Positions 61,303 through 64,000 of a stretch of DNA of 64,000 nt are shown here, piece by piece (within the stretch, counting starts at the first letter, position 1; each line of letters begins with the position of its first letter). The notes below the pieces were generated by a model. It did no database searches. It worked only from the letters and a program-made list of their open reading frames with translations, and had not been told where the DNA came from. Source of the DNA: Chrysomallon squamiferum (lineage: Eukaryota > Mollusca > Gastropoda > Neomphalida > Peltospiridae); NCBI GenBank assembly GCA_012295275.1, contig CM022665.1, forward strand, positions 32,683,522 to 32,747,521. The letters are read 5' to 3'. Made by a program: the position numbers and the translations under genes.

Positions 61303-64000
61303 GGGTCATTCCGTGTCAAATCACCCAAAAAAAAAAGAAATTTAAACCCGACCGTCTCAGATTTTTATAAAACTTGGTATATTTGTTGACTGGGATCCCA
61401 CAGCACCAAATCTGAAATATTAGCCCAATCAGACCAGTGGTGTGGGAGATACGGCCCACGGAATTTTGAGATTTTTGCCAAAAATGGGTGTGACCACCAA
61501 CCTTAGAACCCTCATATCTCAGGAACTACTGGGCCAATCTTCATAAAATTGGTATTGTTAGAAAGGCAAAATAACAAGGATACCAAATCTGCCATTTTTG
61601 TTTAGTTTGGAAAATATTGGAGTACCTTGACCTTTTGACCTTTGCTATGACCTTGAAATTGACCGTGTGGATCACGTGATCTTGAGATGACCTTTATTGA
61701 AATTTAATCTCCTCCCACATGTTAACTAAAACATATAAAAGTTTCCTGGGTGTAATATTTTTTGTTTAGCCATAATATAGATTTAAAAAATGCACATACA
61801 TGAAAATAACACATTTTCAGCCATTAACATCTGATTAACTAAAACCTGAATGATCAACTCTGGATGCTAGGGATCACCATCTTTCTTGATCATCGAGTAA
61901 GACACTGTAGGCCTACATGTATGCATAAAGTTCACATAAATTTGAGAGAACTAGGTGTTTCTGATGCTTAACCTTCTCACTATGTTTGTTTCAAATGCTC
62001 ACTGTATCCTTCATTCCCAGACACATTCTACTGTTCTCATCACTTTCATAAAATTGGATTATTTCCTCCTTCAATTCATTGTCCTTTCAATGGTAAAGGG
62101 TGACAAAATCAAGATTTGCACACGCGCTCTGTGTAGGATTCAGACATTAAGATGTCATTTTAATGTTACTGTAGCTGATGCTAGTTTTTTTCTGTCCTTT
62201 CATTCATTTACTGGAATGCGCTAGTGAATGGAGTTTGACAGGAGTTTCGCCTAAACTCAACAGAATAGAATTCAAATCAAAGTCCTTTTCTAGGGAAACA
62301 ACAACCAGTGGTTTGTCTGGCAAGTTATCACCAAATTCTCCCATTGTAATACCACCCATACTAAAGCCATCCTCTGCAGGACCTTTGATTTCTGAAGGGT
62401 AATCAGACAGTCACAGCACAACTTGTCTCCTGGCACTAGTGTCTTTGGAGGATTTACTAAGCATTTGTAAGTGCCCATGCTAACAATTCTTAAAGATCTA
62501 GTGCGTGCTTGCTCAGGGTGGCGATTAAGGGGATCACAACAGTTTTTCTGCGATGTTGAAAATTTGATGAAAAGTTCTTGTTCATGATACTCTTGATGTC
62601 CCGGGTTTTGATCCCACTTCAAAGAGTGAGGAGTTCGATTTCCTCAGTTTTCCATACACTTCGCAACAACTCCTTTTTGATATGATGGTGTTGATAACAC
62701 ACATTTTCAGGAGAGTTAAAGCTGCAGTTAGCTCTGGAAGAAATAAGGATTTTCAGTATTGGCCTGCACCTTCAATTCAATAGAACAAAGTCAGTGCTTT
62801 CCTAAATATTAAATCAAATCCTGAAACCCTTTCAGTAAAGTTAAGCAGGTCATAAAATGGCAGCAGAGTACATGTGTTATTGCCAAAGGCCCACAAGTCT
62901 TGGGCATTTATGTCAATCTTCTCAAGTATAAATCACAGTTTATTAAGGTGAAGTAGACCTTGTTCATACTCTGTGCCGAAGACTGGGTGTACAAATACAT
63001 TATGCAGTACATCACTTGATGATGTCTGATTTCAGACTGGGTTGTACTGTTGTTGACTGAAGCCTTGTTCAAAACCAATGGCAAGGCCCACATGACATGA
63101 TACAATTACTTAATAGGTTTTATGAAATAAAAATATTGTTTATGTATCAACATCTGACATTGTGTCCAACTTAAAAAGCTTCAGATTGTCAAAGAAATGC
63201 AGATGAAGAAACTTCTTTGTCTTAAACTTCAAATTACCATGTGCTCAATGGGGATTGCACCAGGGAATCTAAAGGACTTCCTGACCTGCCTGAAGCATCA
63301 CTTCCTGTTAACCCTTTGAGCCTGATTGTGTAGAACATGTCATGCCATTTGGCATCTTTTCCTATCCTTCAGGCATTCCTTCAGACATGTCAGGTGGGTT
63401 TTAACTCCAAAGATGAATTTTTAGTCTCAGAGAAAATGTACATTGTAATGCATTGTATCAATCATCCATGCAGGTATGCATTTTTTTAAATCTGTATTAT
63501 GGCTAAACAAAAAATATTATACCCAGGAAACTTTTATATGTGAACTTTATGCATACATGTAGGCCTACAATGTCTTACTCGATGATTAAGAGAGATGGTG
63601 ATTCCTAGCATCCAGAATTGATCATTCAGGTTTTAGTTAATCAGATGTTAATGGCTGAAAAGGTGTTATTTTCATGTATGTGCATTTTTTAAATCTATAT
63701 TGTGGCTAAACAAAAAATATTACACCCAGGAAACTTTTATATGTTTTAGTTAACATGTGGGAGATTAAATTTCAATAAAGGTCATCTCAAGATCACGTGA
63801 TCCACACGGTCAATTTCAAGGTCATAGCAAAGGTCAAAAGGTCAAGGTACTCCAATATTTTCCAAACTAAACAAAAATGGCAGATTTGGTATCCTTGTCA
63901 TTTTGCCTTTCTAACAATACCAATTTTATGAAGATTGGCCCAGTAGTTCCTGAGATATGAGGGTTCTAAGGTTGGTGGTCACGCCCATTTTTGGCAAAAA
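61303..64000. mobile_element. Long-TIR DNA transposon, copy 3 (right end outside the window)
   Basis: It begins GGGTCATTCCGTGTCAAATC after ATAT (61299-61302). The left arm runs to about 61944. Its inverted counterpart starts at about 63541 (GAACTTTATGCATACATGTA) and is still running at 64000, so the terminal repeats are about 640 bp and the element should end near 64180. The middle (61945-63540) contains broken minus-strand coding sequence. A second fragment of arm sequence (63487-63540) abuts the right arm, a small rearrangement. Confidence 0.82.
62220..62622 (-). pseudogene. N-terminal remnant of the copy 3 transposon protein
   Basis: The minus-strand frame 62290-62622 contains NCCDPLNRHPEQARTRSLRI and then VPGDKLCCDCLITLQ, a CC...C..C pattern suggesting a small zinc-binding module. 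In another frame further on is DLNSILLSLGETPVK (about 62220-62290). The order CCDP, GxKLCxxC, LNxxLxxLGE/S-P-K is one I recognise from uncharacterised transposon-borne proteins in invertebrates. A frameshift and stops break it, and most of the expected central region is missing. Confidence 0.55.

Larger units (their letters stand above)
54121..64000 (-). other. 5' intron of the REPS gene (runs off the window)
   Basis: The exon at 53997-54120 starts with a clean AG in phase 0, so at least one exon carrying the start of EH domain 1 must lie further upstream on the minus strand. I found no such exon up to 64000. The interval holds three copies of a long-TIR transposon and short duplications; the rest is AT-rich. 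Confidence 0.7.

Noticed and set aside
55845-64000. The repeated GGGTCATTCC blocks as a CRISPR array or satellite
   Set aside because: The copies are few, very long, inverted at the ends and flanked by short target duplications, which is transposon structure.

Overview
This is a eukaryotic nuclear window. It is AT-rich, full of microsatellites and poly-A/T runs, and its genes are cut into many short exons by canonical GT/AG introns. The gene set (a Diversin/ANKRD6-type ankyrin protein, mitochondrial acetyl-CoA acetyltransferase, a small macro-domain-like protein, and a REPS-type EH-domain protein) indicates an animal. The codon style, intron sizes and repeat types suggest an invertebrate, perhaps a lophotrochozoan such as a mollusc, but the species cannot be fixed from sequence alone. 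Layout: (1) 188-3830 (+): the last four exons of an ANKRD6/Diversin-like gene; its upstream ankyrin repeats lie off the left edge. (2) 3831-7363: AT-rich convergent 3' flank. (3) 7364 to about 18061 (-): a complete, well-conserved mitochondrial thiolase gene (ACAT1 type) rebuilt from 11 solid exons plus one proposed first exon. Its largest intron (9977-14521) holds a decayed, frameshifted transposase-like gene on the same strand. (4) About 18062-18300: a short interval between divergent genes, with a TATA-like sequence. (5) 18988-23167 (+): a complete 8-coding-exon gene for a 259-residue macro-domain-like protein. (6) 23196-31643: 8.4 kb with no recognisable gene. (7) 31644-54120 and beyond (-): 20 exons of a REPS1/REPS2-type gene (742 residues in the window), covering the end of EH domain 1, all of EH domain 2, proline-rich segments and the C-terminal coiled coil. 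The N-terminal exon was not found and is probably beyond 64000. (8) 54121-64000: the 5' intron of REPS, holding three copies of one DNA-transposon family with inverted repeats up to about 640 bp and, in two copies, matching 4-bp target-site duplications. Two copies keep broken pieces of an encoded protein, and one is a small internally deleted derivative. Most open frames in the window are chance frames in AT-rich introns or microsatellites. Exon chains were accepted only where splice sites, reading phase and protein similarity all agreed. The genes are not an operon and share no clear pathway, though ANKRD6 and REPS are both signalling/trafficking adaptors. The most notable items are the long-TIR transposon family, with nuclear-receptor-like repeats in its arms; the nested transposase relic; and a 26-bp exon-end duplication in the thiolase gene.
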